NCBI RefSeq assembly: GCF_018613415.1
Contig: NZ_JAGGQG010000010.1
Coordinates: forward strand, 781,573-845,572
Source of the DNA: Bacillus sp. ISL-18
Lineage (GTDB): Bacteria > Bacillota > Bacilli > Bacillales > Cytobacillaceae
Direction: 5' to 3'
DNA: 64,000 nt
Positions 35,903 to 45,303 of this stretch are shown piece by piece; within the stretch, counting starts at the first letter, position 1; each line of letters opens with the position of its first letter. A program made the translations under genes and the position numbers. The notes beneath the pieces were generated by a model that was not told where the DNA came from, did no database searches, and saw only the letters and a program-made list of their open reading frames with translations.

Positions 35903-38395
35903 CTAGTCTTGCATCGATTGTAATTCAGCTTCCGTAATTAAGACTTCACGTGGTTTGCTGCCATTTGCACTTGTGATATATCCGTTTTGTTCAAGCATAT
36001 CCATTAATCTCGCGGCTCGGTTATAGCCAATCTTGAAGCGTCGCTGCAAGCTGGAAGTTGAAGCATTGCCATGATTGACGATAAACTCACAGGCATCATA
36101 AAACAATTCATCCTCTTCTTCGATCACCTGCGCCTTTTTTAACAATTCTTCCTGTTCAAATAAGTAATCAGGCTCTTGCTGCTCTCTTACGTGAGCAACG
36201 ACAAGATCTATTTCCTCGTCCGAAACAAATGTACCTTGTAAACGCACTGGTTTGGATGCGCCATTCTCTAAGAATAGCATATCTCCACGGCCAAGGAGTC
36301 TTTCAGCGCCACTTATATCAATGATTGTTCGTGAATCTACCTGAGATGACACCGAAAAGGCAATTCGTGTCGGGATATTCGCCTTAATTAAACCTGTAAT
36401 GACATCAACCGAAGGTCTTTGCGTTGCCACTATTAGATGGATTCCACAAGCCCTTGCTTTTTGAGCGATTCGGCAAATGGCTTCTTCCACATCAGCTGGC
36501 GACATCATCATTAAATCTGCCAGCTCATCAATCACAATCACAATGAATGGCAATTTGTCAGAGTAACGTTTATGCTGAGTAGCTAATTCGTTAAAACGAT
36601 TGATATCACGGACGCCTGTATGAGCAAAAAGTTCATAGCGCCGCTCCATTTCATCAACTGCCCATTTTAAAGCAGCGGTTGCTGCCTTTACATCCGTAAT
36701 AACCGGACTTACAAGATGGGGAATCCGATTATATGGGGCAAGCTCTACCATTTTTGGATCAATAAGCAGGAGCTTTAAATCCCGAGGATCTGCTTTATAT
36801 AACAGACTAATCAAAATCGAGTTAATACATACACTCTTTCCCGATCCTGTAGCCCCAGCAATGAGTCCATGCGGCATTTTTTTTAAATCGGTAACAATTG
36901 GATTCCCGGCAATATCAAGTCCAAGCACTGCGGTTAATGGCGAACCAGACTCTTTAAAAACCCTGCTCCCAATGATTTCATTAATCAATACAGGTCTTGA
37001 CTTTTGGTTCGGCACTTCAATCCCAATCGTATGTTTTCCCGGGATTGGCGCCTCAATCCGAATATCACGGGCTGCAAGACTTAATTTAATATCATCACTT
37101 AAATTAGTGATTTTATTTACTTTTACCCCCGGTTCAGGCTGTACTTCAAAGCGGGTAACGGACGGCCCTTGGGTGACATTGACAACACTAGCCCCTACAT
37201 TAAAGTTCTTAAGGGTTACATTCAATAAATCCTTTTGCCCATCAATCCAGTCTGTATCGAGTATTTCTGTTACAGGAGGACTTAACAAATTAGATCTTGG
37301 AAGTACATATAATCGATCATTCTCTACTTCCTCACGGACTGATGGCATTTTGATGACTGGTCTTTCTTCTGCTGATATTTTCTCTTGCTGATGAAGCCTC
37401 TCTTGTTCAAACTCTCTTTTCCGGTTTCTTTCTTCCCATTTTTGTTTATCTTGCTTAAGCATCATGACATTAAAAGGCAAACGAGACCGTGCGGATGGAG
37501 GAGCTGGTGTTTCAGATACTGCCTCACCTGCCGCCTCCGTTTGGTCGGGGCTGTCGGCCTCTTTCCCAAATGCAAGTTCATTTGTCTCTGTCTGGACATT
37601 TTCTTTGTATACTGTTTCATCCATTCCGGATTGAACATCCGCTCCAAATATAAGCTTAATAGCTTCCGCTTGAACCTGCTCCTCATGAGTATGTTCACCC
37701 GCTTCCGCTAAAACATCTTCCTCATAGGCAGGTTCGTAAGCTTCTGTGTGGTCATCGCTCTCAAATGTAAGCTCATTAGCTCCTTGTTCATCTTTCTCTT
37801 TTTCAGGAAGGTAATTTTCTTTCATTTTCTCCTGAGTTTGACTCAGTTGATTTTTATCACTTTGATTGACCATCTCTTTCGGTTCATTTTCAAGTGATCC
37901 TGTTTTTAAATTCACATTTGTTCGAATAACATTACTCACTTGGTCATCAAGTTGGTCATTAAAAAAATGACTTAATTCATGCTCAACAATGGCCGTTGTC
38001 TTTTGCGGTCTGTTAAACCCGAAAACAGGTGATGGTATCTCGGTGGGATGAAACGGGCCGCGCGGGCGTGCCTTTTGCTCTTTGATGACCGTCTGTACCT
38101 TTGAGATTTCATGTGTACTTTTGGTATTTTCTACTAACTTACTTTTCTTAGGTGATTCTACCACACGCTTTGTTCGGCTTGTTACCTGCCTAGTATTTGA
38201 TTTGATAATCTTTTTTGGGGTACTGCTTCCTTTTGGATATTGATAAGCTATTCTAGCATCTAAATCCTTTAAGCTATCCAATTGACTGGTGGAATCGTGA
38301 TCCCCTATTTCCTTATGGAGGAGATACCCCGTCATTTTGTCCCCGTCTTCCTCTTCTTTCCTTAACTTTTGGAAAAAGTTTTGGATCCAACTCAA
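35903..38395 (-). CDS. sftA: DNA translocase SftA (YtpS)
   Basis: FtsK/SpoIIIE-family motor that clears trapped chromosome DNA from the closing septum. Unlike SpoIIIE it lacks N-terminal membrane helices, as seen here: a short start (LSWIQNFFQKL) then a ~330-residue charged, acidic, disordered linker. The motor has Walker A GATGSGKS, Walker B LPFIVIVIDELADL and ATQRPSVDVITGLIK, and a C-terminal gamma winged helix (ASTSSLQRRFKIGYNRAARL). I chose the TTG at 38395 from similarity to the family N-terminus; an ATG ten codons upstream (38425) is possible. Confidence 0.95.
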   Translation of the reverse strand: MSWIQNFFQKLRKEEEDGDKMTGYLLHKEIGDHDSTSQLDSLKDLDARIAYQYPKGSSTPKKIIKSNTRQVTSRTKRVVESPKKSKLVENTKSTHEISKVQTVIKEQKARPRGPFHPTEIPSPVFGFNRPQKTTAIVEHELSHFFNDQLDDQVSNVIRTNVNLKTGSLENEPKEMVNQSDKNQLSQTQEKMKENYLPEKEKDEQGANELTFESDDHTEAYEPAYEEDVLAEAGEHTHEEQVQAEAIKLIFGADVQSGMDETVYKENVQTETNELAFGKEADSPDQTEAAGEAVSETPAPPSARSRLPFNVMMLKQDKQKWEERNRKREFEQERLHQQEKISAEERPVIKMPSVREEVENDRLYVLPRSNLLSPPVTEILDTDWIDGQKDLLNVTLKNFNVGASVVNVTQGPSVTRFEVQPEPGVKVNKITNLSDDIKLSLAARDIRIEAPIPGKHTIGIEVPNQKSRPVLINEIIGSRVFKESGSPLTAVLGLDIAGNPIVTDLKKMPHGLIAGATGSGKSVCINSILISLLYKADPRDLKLLLIDPKMVELAPYNRIPHLVSPVITDVKAATAALKWAVDEMERRYELFAHTGVRDINRFNELATQHKRYSDKLPFIVIVIDELADLMMMSPADVEEAICRIAQKARACGIHLIVATQRPSVDVITGLIKANIPTRIAFSVSSQVDSRTIIDISGAERLLGRGDMLFLENGASKPVRLQGTFVSDEEIDLVVAHVREQQEPDYLFEQEELLKKAQVIEEEDELFYDACEFIVNHGNASTSSLQRRFKIGYNRAARLMDMLEQNGYITSANGSKPREVLITEAELQSMQD

Positions 38396-38514
38396 AACTA
38401 TCACTCTTTCTTGTTCATCTATCATTCTATTTTATCAGTTTTTCTTATTTTATCGACACAATTCTTAAGAATGAGTCGAAATATGTTCGAATTGGATACA
38501 ATAGGAAAGGTACC

Positions 38515-38551
38515 ATGAAAAAAGACCACATAACGTGATCCCTTTCAAGGT
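38515..38551 (-). terminator. Possible ytpQ terminator
   Basis: On the minus strand AGACC ... GGTCT with an inner CAC/GTG stem is followed by TTTTTT, directly after the ytpQ stop. The stem is interrupted, so this is a weaker call. Confidence 0.5.
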
Positions 38552-38552
38552 C

Positions 38553-39347
38553 TCATTTATTTTTTCCTAGAATAAAAATTGGCTCTAGTTCTCCATCTTC
38601 ATATAAAAAAGACAAGGCAGTAATCGGCACCCTTCCACTTGCAAAAAAGCTCATGGCCATTTGGGCAATCACATCATATCCCCTGTCATTGCGGATGTCC
38701 GCGATAATTAACACATCTTGATGCGGAACAGCGAGCACCATGGTTCCTGTAATCCGTTTCTCCATTTCATTGAGGAAACCCTTATTTAAGATTCGGCTGG
38801 CATCATAGCCATCATTGGTGTTAAGGAAATAGAAGATATTGCCGGCCACTCGGTCCTCTTTTACGGAAGTTGAAAGGGACCTAACATTAAATAGAGCCAT
38901 CTCCTTGATCGTGTTGGCACTCCATCCCTCTTTTTTCATCATGCGTGTATCAATCAAGCGATAAGTATTTCCCATGTCAATCGCATAATAAATTTTTGTT
39001 TCTGCGGTATGCTCTTCCGTCAGAAATGGTACCCCCTCTTCTGCTTCGACTGGAAATGACGCCGACCGAATCACAGGAAAAATCTGTTTAAACTGATCGT
39101 GCAGGTCGACGGTGTTCTCCATTGCTTGCAAACCTTCTTCAACATAATAAACAATTTCATCGATGGCTTTTTCTTTTTCAACTTGCCATTTGGCGATAAC
39201 CCCTGGTAAGGCGATGCTAATCCCTTTCCCAGTTGATTTACTTTCGATTCGAAGCTGATCCTTTTCTCTGTCATAAGTAATCAGTCTATCATCCTTTGCC
39301 AAACGTGTCTCTAATGTTTGGCGCATCAGTCTACTGTCCATTTTCAT
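38553..39347 (-). CDS. ytpQ: DUF1444 protein YtpQ
   Basis: A 264-residue DUF1444 protein of unknown function, conserved in Bacillaceae. It is soluble, with no membrane segment or metal motif. Matching blocks: LPGVIAKW, the [15 protein letters not shown] strand pair and FNVRSLS. ATGGAGGT precedes the ATG. In B. subtilis, ytpP-ytpQ-ytpR lie together before sftA; here the ytpR tRNA-binding gene is missing between ytpQ and sftA. Confidence 0.9.
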   Translation of the reverse strand: MKMDSRLMRQTLETRLAKDDRLITYDREKDQLRIESKSTGKGISIALPGVIAKWQVEKEKAIDEIVYYVEEGLQAMENTVDLHDQFKQIFPVIRSASFPVEAEEGVPFLTEEHTAETKIYYAIDMGNTYRLIDTRMMKKEGWSANTIKEMALFNVRSLSTSVKEDRVAGNIFYFLNTNDGYDASRILNKGFLNEMEKRITGTMVLAVPHQDVLIIADIRNDRGYDVIAQMAMSFFASGRVPITALSFLYEDGELEPIFILGKNK

Positions 39348-39402
39348 TGTTTACCTCCATGGTAAGAAGCTACCGTTCATTTTACAGTAAAAAACGACAA
39401 TA

Positions 39403-39438
39403 AAAAACCCCTGCTCCAAAAGAGAAACAGGGGTTTTT
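39403..39438 (-). terminator. ytpP terminator
   Basis: Stem AAACCCCTG with CAGGGGTTT, between ytpP and ytpQ, with A/T runs on both sides. Confidence 0.85.
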
Positions 39439-39445
39439 ATCTCTA

Positions 39446-39760
39446 TTACTTCAGACCAGAAATAAATGATTCAATTTCTTCTTGTGTTTTTCGGTCCTTA
39501 CTGACAAAGCGTCCCAGTTCTTTTCCGTTCTCATACGCAATAAAACTTGGTATTCCATATACATCCACTTGCTGGCATAAATCAATAAATTGATCGCGGT
39601 CAACATGAATAAATGTAAAATCGGAAAACTTCTCTTCAATCTCTGGCAGCACTGGCTCAATAAAACGACAATCCCCACACCATTTTGCGGAAAACATAAA
39701 GATAGTTTTATCTTGATTACGCAGAGAATCGAATTGTTCGATTGATTCTAAATTTTTCAA
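39446..39760 (-). CDS. ytpP: Thioredoxin-like protein YtpP
   Basis: A 104-residue thioredoxin-fold protein with the active site WCGDC (C28 and C31) rather than the WCGPC of housekeeping thioredoxin, and the cis-Pro loop GIPSF. Asp in place of Pro is usual in the YtpP group and should make it less reducing than TrxA. The start is a TTG with GGAGG eight bases upstream. It is a single gene with its own terminator. Confidence 0.93.
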   Translation of the reverse strand: MKNLESIEQFDSLRNQDKTIFMFSAKWCGDCRFIEPVLPEIEEKFSDFTFIHVDRDQFIDLCQQVDVYGIPSFIAYENGKELGRFVSKDRKTQEEIESFISGLK

Positions 39761-39880
39761 AGTGAACGCCTCCGTTTTTTTTCTTACCTATATGATAACT
39801 TTCCTTTCAAATCATAACAGTATACGCTTTATGGAGTCTAATGTTATGCATCATCTCGCCTATTGCTCCTCATTCATAAG

Positions 39881-40402
39881 TTAATATTTTCCAGTCTGGG
39901 AATAATAGCTAAATTGACCTACCAATAGGCTGGTTACATGTGTAAACATATCGATCCGGTTCACTAAGCCATTGGTAAAAATACCAACCGCCCCTTCATG
40001 TTTTCTAACATTATTCTTTTTTGCATAGTCATCCATCACAGGTCCTAATTCCTCTCCTGCTCTGAGCCTTGCTGCCACTTCTTCCGGTAAAAGGAATCTA
40101 GCTCCGCCGGCAATTACAGGCTCCCTGCCGCTTACTGCAAGAGCTCCCCAATTACAAAGCAATAATCCATGGCTTGTCTCTTGTACTCCGCCTTCCAGCC
40201 CAATCCCAATATCACCATTTCCTTGGTTTAAGGCCCCAACAGCCCGATTGACGGCACCTTGTATCGTTTCCTCATCAGAAAAAGGCTGGTCGTTCACGCC
40301 AGATGGGATATCGATTGAAATAAATTCAATGTCTTCTTGTCGAAAGCTATTTTGGACAGCTGTAATTTTAGCAGGATTTTTTGATCCGATCACAATTCTC
40401 AT
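39881..40402 (-). CDS. DUF84 family inosine/xanthosine triphosphatase-like protein
   Basis: House-cleaning nucleotide hydrolase fold of the DUF84/YjjX family, predicted to remove non-canonical purine triphosphates. The N-terminal IGSKNPAKITAV is the family phosphate-binding block, followed by QPFSDEETIQGAVNRA and GIGLEGG. The start at 40402 is preceded by AGAGGGG and gives 173 residues, the normal length. ytoP lies 55 bases upstream on the same strand, so the pair is probably one transcript. Confidence 0.9.
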   Translation of the reverse strand: MRIVIGSKNPAKITAVQNSFRQEDIEFISIDIPSGVNDQPFSDEETIQGAVNRAVGALNQGNGDIGIGLEGGVQETSHGLLLCNWGALAVSGREPVIAGGARFLLPEEVAARLRAGEELGPVMDDYAKKNNVRKHEGAVGIFTNGLVNRIDMFTHVTSLLVGQFSYYSQTGKY

Positions 40403-40457
40403 GTTGAATCCCCTCTTTCCACATTGAAGAGGAGGCACGATCAATGCCTCCTATTTT

Positions 40458-41531
40458 TTAGCTATTTGATTTAATGGTATCTACTGTTGTTTGGTCGCAT
40501 GCCTTAACGAGTTTTACCAATAATTCTTTGGCTGCCGCATAATCATCAACATGGATAATGGAAGCATGTGTGTGGATGTAACGAGAACAAATGCCAACCA
40601 CTGCACTTGGAACCCCTTCATTCGATAAGTGAACACGTCCAGCGTCTGTTCCGCCCTGTGAAACAAAATATTGATAAGGAATATGATTCGTTTCCGCTGT
40701 ATCCAGCACAAATTCCCGCATTCCGCGATGGGTAACCATGGAACGGTCAAGAATGCGGAGCAATGTCCCCTTTCCAAGCTGGCCAAATTCATGCTTATCC
40801 CCTGTCATATCATTGGCTGGGCTGGCATCAAGAGCAAAAAAGAGATCCGGTTTAATCATATTAGAAGCTGTTTGAGCGCCACGCAAGCCGACTTCCTCTT
40901 GAACAGTTGCTCCTGAATATAGGATATTGGGCAATGACACATCTTTTAGTTCCTGAAGTAATTCAATTGCCAATCCACAGCCATAACGATTATCCCAAGC
41001 CTTAGCTAAAATTTTCTTTTCATTCGCCATTGGGGTAAATGGGCAAATCGGCAGAATGGCCTGACCGGGTTTAATACCAATCCGCTCAGCATCTTCTCGG
41101 TTATCAGCACCAATATCAATTAACATATTCTTTATTTCCATCGGTTTGTTTTTCTTTGATTCATCTAATAAATGCGGTGGAATAGAACCAACCACACCTA
41201 TAACCGGTCCATTTTTGGTCATGACTTGGACACGCTGCGCTAGCAGCACTTGACTCCACCAGCCTCCGAGCGGTTGAAAGCGGATCATTCCATTCTCCGT
41301 AATCGCTGTAACCATGAACCCAACTTCATCCATATGCCCTGCTACCATGACGGTTGGTCCTTGTTGATTTCCTTTTTTCACCCCAAAGATACTGCCCAAA
41401 TTATCTTGTATAATTTCATCTGAGAATAATGACAGCTGCTCTTTCATGAAATTTCTGACTAAGTGTTCATTTCCAGGTGCGCCTGGCAGCTCTGTCAAGG
41501 TTTGAAAAAGCTTTAGTGTTTGTTTATTCAT
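40458..41531 (-). CDS. ytoP: M42 family metallopeptidase YtoP
   Basis: Di-metal aminopeptidase of the M42 (glutamyl aminopeptidase/endoglucanase) family that forms large tetrahedral complexes in the family. Metal ligands visible: [10 protein letters not shown] (His), [10 protein letters not shown] (bridging Asp), [12 protein letters not shown] (catalytic Glu pair), ALDAS (Asp) and [11 protein letters not shown] (His). 357 residues. AAAGGAGT precedes the ATG. It is divergent from ytzB. Confidence 0.95.
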   Translation of the reverse strand: MNKQTLKLFQTLTELPGAPGNEHLVRNFMKEQLSLFSDEIIQDNLGSIFGVKKGNQQGPTVMVAGHMDEVGFMVTAITENGMIRFQPLGGWWSQVLLAQRVQVMTKNGPVIGVVGSIPPHLLDESKKNKPMEIKNMLIDIGADNREDAERIGIKPGQAILPICPFTPMANEKKILAKAWDNRYGCGLAIELLQELKDVSLPNILYSGATVQEEVGLRGAQTASNMIKPDLFFALDASPANDMTGDKHEFGQLGKGTLLRILDRSMVTHRGMREFVLDTAETNHIPYQYFVSQGGTDAGRVHLSNEGVPSAVVGICSRYIHTHASIIHVDDYAAAKELLVKLVKACDQTTVDTIKSNS

Positions 41532-41734
41532 GATAAGACTCCTTTTATGTATTTACTTTCATGACTTTCCATTCCCCAGCACTTCTATCCGTCTCTTCTA
41601 CTACATTTTACAGAATCCTCTCACTTGTTACCAATAATTCATTTTCCTTCCGTAATATTATCCACTTAACTGTAAATACGGTATACTGAGAAGAGAATCT
41701 TTTTGTAATCTTTTCCTATTTCGGAGGTGGATGA

Positions 41735-42052
41735 ATGAACTGGAAGTCTTTTTTCTTAGGTGCAGCGGTAGGAATAGTTGGTTGTTATGTGACCAAGGAA
41801 GCCATCACTCAAAAAACAAATGTTTCACCAGAGAGGGTATTAGCGTCAGTCAAAAAACACTTTCAACTGAACGGTCCAGTATCTGGCTCATGGATACATA
41901 TGGAAGCGGAGCCTTACGAGAAAAACCAAATAACGTATCGCGTGTATAAAGGCGGAATATCTCAAACCATTGACGAAGCAATCCAGCAATATGAATTTAT
42001 CGCTGATGCTCAAACTGGTACAGTCATAGACCTAATTCCTTTTTCTTCATAA
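41735..42052 (+). CDS. ytzB: PepSY-domain small protein YtzB
   Basis: A 105-residue protein with an N-terminal hydrophobic segment (FFLGAAVGIVGCYV) and a PepSY-like region (SPERVLASVKKHFQ, then YEFIADAQTGTVIDL). PepSY domains are often secreted or membrane-tethered and are thought to bind proteases. CGGAGGTGG precedes the ATG at 41735. It is a single gene between divergent ytoP and convergent ytnP. Confidence 0.88.
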   Translation: MNWKSFFLGAAVGIVGCYVTKEAITQKTNVSPERVLASVKKHFQLNGPVSGSWIHMEAEPYEKNQITYRVYKGGISQTIDEAIQQYEFIADAQTGTVIDLIPFSS

Positions 42053-42056
42053 TATG

Positions 42057-42085
42057 AAAAAGCCGCATCCATAAGGGGTGCGGCA
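42057..42085 (-). terminator. ytnP terminator
   Basis: Stem GCCGCA.CC with GG.TGCGGC, T run on the minus strand only; it may weakly serve ytzB from the other side. Confidence 0.75.
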
Positions 42086-42092
42086 TTCATGT

Positions 42093-42935
42093 TTATTGCT
42101 CCCTTTTAATACTGGCAACAAGCTGTTTCCCGTCTGGATCCCATTTTACAGCCCGGTAAAATGCATCATGGTAGAAAGTAAACCATGCATTTTTCTTTAG
42201 ACCAAATGGAATCCACTTTTGTTTGGCGGCAATGGAGGTCATAGGATAGTCGTCGTAAGCCATAACCCATAGTACATTTTGATGAGCATGTGTGGGCATA
42301 AGGTCGGCCATGTGAATACAGGTTTCCCCCCCGTCTTCAATCATAAGAATGGAATGTCCATCACTATGCCCGCCCGTATGGATCATCGTGATGGCTTCTA
42401 ATTCCCATTTTTCTGCAAAAGGGACCACCTGTGCTGCTACTGCTTGCCAATTTTCCAGCCAATATGTATTTTTGGAGCGAATATTGGGGTTTTGCATTTC
42501 GTCCCACTCGATTTGAGAAGTAATAATCTGAGCATTTGGAAAGGTTGAGACATACTTCCCATCCACCAGCTTCGTCAGCCCGCAGGCGTGATCAAAATGT
42601 AAATGTGTCATTAGGACAAAGTCGATATCTTCTGGGGTTAAGCCTATTTGTTGTAAAGATTCCTCTATCATCGATTCTTTTGTTACCCCATAATTTCGTA
42701 ATTGTTTCTCCGTTAATTTGCCTTTTCCCAAACCGGATTCAACTAAAATATTTTTCCCATTCATTCGAATTAAAATTGGGTCTGTCGGAAGTTCAATTTG
42801 ATTCTTTTCGTTTACCGGATATTTTTTTGACCATAACCCCTTGGGAACTACCCCAAACATAGCACCACCATCAAGGTATGTGACTCCCCCGGATAACCAA
42901 GTAAGCGAAACATCACCAATCTTTAACATTTCCAT
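42093..42935 (-). CDS. ytnP: Metallo-beta-lactamase fold lactonase YtnP
   Basis: Di-zinc hydrolase, 280 residues, with the metal motif [10 protein letters not shown] (HxHxDH) and further ligands in [10 protein letters not shown] and HMADLMP. B. subtilis YtnP is reported to degrade quorum-sensing lactones and to interfere with Streptomyces signalling. AAGGGGGAG precedes the ATG. It is a single gene; the exact substrate is unknown here. Confidence 0.93.
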   Translation of the reverse strand: MEMLKIGDVSLTWLSGGVTYLDGGAMFGVVPKGLWSKKYPVNEKNQIELPTDPILIRMNGKNILVESGLGKGKLTEKQLRNYGVTKESMIEESLQQIGLTPEDIDFVLMTHLHFDHACGLTKLVDGKYVSTFPNAQIITSQIEWDEMQNPNIRSKNTYWLENWQAVAAQVVPFAEKWELEAITMIHTGGHSDGHSILMIEDGGETCIHMADLMPTHAHQNVLWVMAYDDYPMTSIAAKQKWIPFGLKKNAWFTFYHDAFYRAVKWDPDGKQLVASIKREQ

Positions 42936-42985
42936 TATCCACTCCCCCTTTCCCTCTATATTAACATTATTTGGATTTAATTTTT

Positions 42986-43018
42986 ATAAAAAAAAGACAG
43001 CTCTTAAAAAGAACTGTC
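42986..43018 (-). terminator. trmB terminator
   Basis: Stem GACAG.TTCTT with AAGAG.CTGTC followed by T8 on the minus strand. Confidence 0.85.
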
Positions 43019-43025
43019 CCTGCCA

Positions 43026-43667
43026 TCAGTTTTGATATTTTACTTCACAACGATAAATCCGTTTTCCTTGTTCAGAAAATTTCTGCTCATATTCTGTCAT
43101 AATGTTGCCTTCATACTCACTTTTGTGAAAATCAAGACTCACATATTTCAATAATAACCCATAAGAAGAAAAGCTCGTTAGGGAGTATTCAAATAACCCC
43201 TGATTATCGGTCTTAAAATGTATTTCCCCGCCATCAACCAAAATATCTTCATAGCGCTTTAGGAAATCTTTATAGGTTAATCTTCTTTTTTCATGCCGGG
43301 CCTTTGGCCATGGGTCTGAGAAATTAAGGTAGACTCGATCAACATCATTTTTTGTAAAGTATTTATCTAGGTCCGCTGCATTTACTTGTAGCAGCTTAAG
43401 ATTGGGTAAATCCGCTTCTATTAGGCGATCCAAAGCAGCAACAATGACACTGACGTACAGCTCTATTCCTATATAATTTATATCTGGATTGGCCTTAGCC
43501 ATGCCCGTGATGAATTGACCTTTACCTGTACCGACTTCAATATGGAGAGGCTGATCTTTTTCGAATACTTCATGCCACTTACCCTTGAAATTTTCTGGAT
43601 TTGCTACTACATACTGTGGATGCTGCTCTATTTTTTCCTTTGCCCAAGGTTTATGTCTAAGTCTCAT
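43026..43667 (-). CDS. trmB: tRNA (guanine-N7)-methyltransferase
   Basis: Methylates G46 of tRNA. A SAM-dependent class I enzyme with EVGTGKGQF (motif I), the TrmB signature [16 protein letters not shown] and KTDN. The start at 43667 (MRLRHKPWA) follows AGGAGTG and gives 213 residues, the same as B. subtilis TrmB; the seven upstream codons are excluded. The neighbours ytnP and ytzH keep the B. subtilis order. Confidence 0.97.
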   Translation of the reverse strand: MRLRHKPWAKEKIEQHPQYVVANPENFKGKWHEVFEKDQPLHIEVGTGKGQFITGMAKANPDINYIGIELYVSVIVAALDRLIEADLPNLKLLQVNAADLDKYFTKNDVDRVYLNFSDPWPKARHEKRRLTYKDFLKRYEDILVDGGEIHFKTDNQGLFEYSLTSFSSYGLLLKYVSLDFHKSEYEGNIMTEYEQKFSEQGKRIYRCEVKYQN

Positions 43668-43809
43668 TTTGACACTCCTAAAAAACATTATCTTTCAAAA
43701 GATACCATGCTAATCTCTTTCATGCAAGCCAAACTAAATGGAAAAAAGGTTTGCGTATAAACAAAAAAAGAATCCACAAGCTAACTGTGAATACCTTTTT
43801 TAGAATTGT

Positions 43810-44015
43810 CAAGCTCTAGCGCCTAGCCCCTCGAGGTCACAAGCGGATCCGTCCAAAAGGTAAAAAAGCAACCTTTCGGCCGGATCGTCTTGTGCTTGGC
43901 TACAGAAAGCTATCGCTTTCTGTACGCATTAAGGGCGACTAGTCTTTGGCCCTGCTTACGCTGGCCAGTCAACAAGTCGCCCTAGATCGGGGCTGAACAC
44001 GCTTGTGCTCTTCTT
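43810..44015. repeat. Multi-hairpin REP-like element (about 206 bp) between trmB and ytzH
   Basis: GC-rich, non-coding, and much of the 375-bp gap 43668-44042. It begins CAAGCTCTAGCGCCTAG like the repeat at 7107. Inner inverted repeats: AAAAGGT/ACCTTT within GATCCG/CGGATC, CAGAAAGC/GCTTTCTG, GGGCGACT/AGTCGCCC, and CTGGCC/GGCCAG. The end CGGGGCTGAACACGCTTG also parallels the 7107 copy (CGGGGCTGGTCAAGGCGCTT). It looks like a composite or larger member of that repeat family. Confidence 0.75.
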
Positions 44016-44042
44016 AATATCCACTTGAAAGGATGTGCTTTA

Positions 44043-44321
44043 ATGCCATTAAGCCATGGTCACCAAGTTACACTGCTAAAGGATATTTTAAACAACCACC
44101 AAACCGATTGCTGTGGGTCTGTTGCCGAATGCGAGCAATTGGAGCGTTTAGTAAAATCTCTTATGGTCAACAACCAAATTGATTCGAATGTTAAAAATAT
44201 CTTGCAGGAAGTATATCAATACAGTCAGCATGGTACTCAATCTGCTGATTTAGATCAGCATATCTTATCTAATCAAGAAAATTTATCACAATGGGTAAAT
44301 GATATTGACCAATTTTCCTAA
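44043..44321 (+). CDS. ytzH: YtzH-like protein
   Basis: A 92-residue soluble helical protein of the YtzH family, function unknown. It starts MPLSHGHQVTLLKDIL; AAAGGATG lies six bases before the ATG at 44043. Cys-Cys at DCCGSVAECEQLE is notable. Position next to trmB and ytmP matches B. subtilis. Its stop codon abuts the stop of ytmP on the opposite strand with no gap. Confidence 0.88.
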   Translation: MPLSHGHQVTLLKDILNNHQTDCCGSVAECEQLERLVKSLMVNNQIDSNVKNILQEVYQYSQHGTQSADLDQHILSNQENLSQWVNDIDQFS

Positions 44322-45095
44322 TTAGAGGATATTTTGCAAAAAATCAATCCAATTATTCATTTCTTCGAATCGTTGTTTATCTTTATACCACTGAATAGAA
44401 GATAGGGTTTGAATGGTTACATACCATTTCATTCTAAGTTTTAGATGATTGGTTAGCTCTTTACCATAAAGATTTAACCAGTCCTCCCAGTTTTCTTCTG
44501 GAATGTACCAGTAAAGAAGTAATCCTAAATCAATGGCAGGGTCAGCAATCATGGCTCCGTCCCAATCAATCAAATACAACTGGTTGTCTTCTGCAAGCAG
44601 CCAGTTGTTATGGTTGACATCACCATGACAAACCACTTTCTCATCGCAAGATACATGTAAGGCTTCCTCTTTAAGAAAGTTAATTGCCTTTTGTGATTCA
44701 GGTAAAGAAAGTACCTGTTCATCTAATTCCTCGATGACCGACTGTAAAATCGGCTCAGGATTTACCGGCGAATTTTCTAACCGTCCTAACATTCCAAGCA
44801 TCGGTTCAGAACAGTGTATTTTCTTAAGCAATCTGGCTACACTCTCTTGGTTCATTTCAGAGGGCTTTAATTCCCGGCCAGGAAGCCATTGCTGTGCTGT
44901 TATAACATCTCCGTTTTCCAATCGTTTTGTCCACACAAGCTTTGGGACAATGCCTTCTGCTGATAGTACTGCAAGGAATGGAGAGGAATTCCGCTTTAAA
45001 AAAAGCCTTTGATCCTTATATTCTGCATAAAAGGCTTCTCCTGTTTTGCCTCCAGCTGGGATAACTTCCCACTCTTGTCCTAGTAAATGTTCCAA
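44322..45095 (-). CDS. ytmP: Phosphotransferase family protein YtmP
   Basis: Choline/aminoglycoside-kinase-like protein, 257 residues. Brenner motif CHGDVNHNNW (catalytic Asp and metal Asn) and the metal-binding IDWDGA follow the family. The real substrate is unknown; antibiotic resistance is unlikely for this conserved locus. The start is a TTG preceded by AAGGTGAG. It is convergent with and directly abuts ytzH; no terminator fits between them. Confidence 0.9.
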   Translation of the reverse strand: MEHLLGQEWEVIPAGGKTGEAFYAEYKDQRLFLKRNSSPFLAVLSAEGIVPKLVWTKRLENGDVITAQQWLPGRELKPSEMNQESVARLLKKIHCSEPMLGMLGRLENSPVNPEPILQSVIEELDEQVLSLPESQKAINFLKEEALHVSCDEKVVCHGDVNHNNWLLAEDNQLYLIDWDGAMIADPAIDLGLLLYWYIPEENWEDWLNLYGKELTNHLKLRMKWYVTIQTLSSIQWYKDKQRFEEMNNWIDFLQNIL

Positions 45096-45210
45096 AATTG
45101 CTCACCTTCAATTTATGCCGTTCTAATGGGCTTAATCCTCTTTAAAGAGGTAAAACCTGTGCTGTAGGAAGGTTTATAAACCACAATTATAACAATAGCC
45201 TTTTTTTAAA

Positions 45211-45248
45211 TAAAAAAAAAGCTATTGAAACCATTGCACACAATAGCC
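45211..45248 (-). terminator. amyX terminator
   Basis: Stem GCTATTG with CAATAGC followed by T9 on the minus strand, after the amyX stop. Confidence 0.85.
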
Positions 45249-45303
45249 ATCTTATTAAATTTTATCTCCTATTCCCTTTTTTCGTCAAGTAATCTTTCAA
45301 AAA

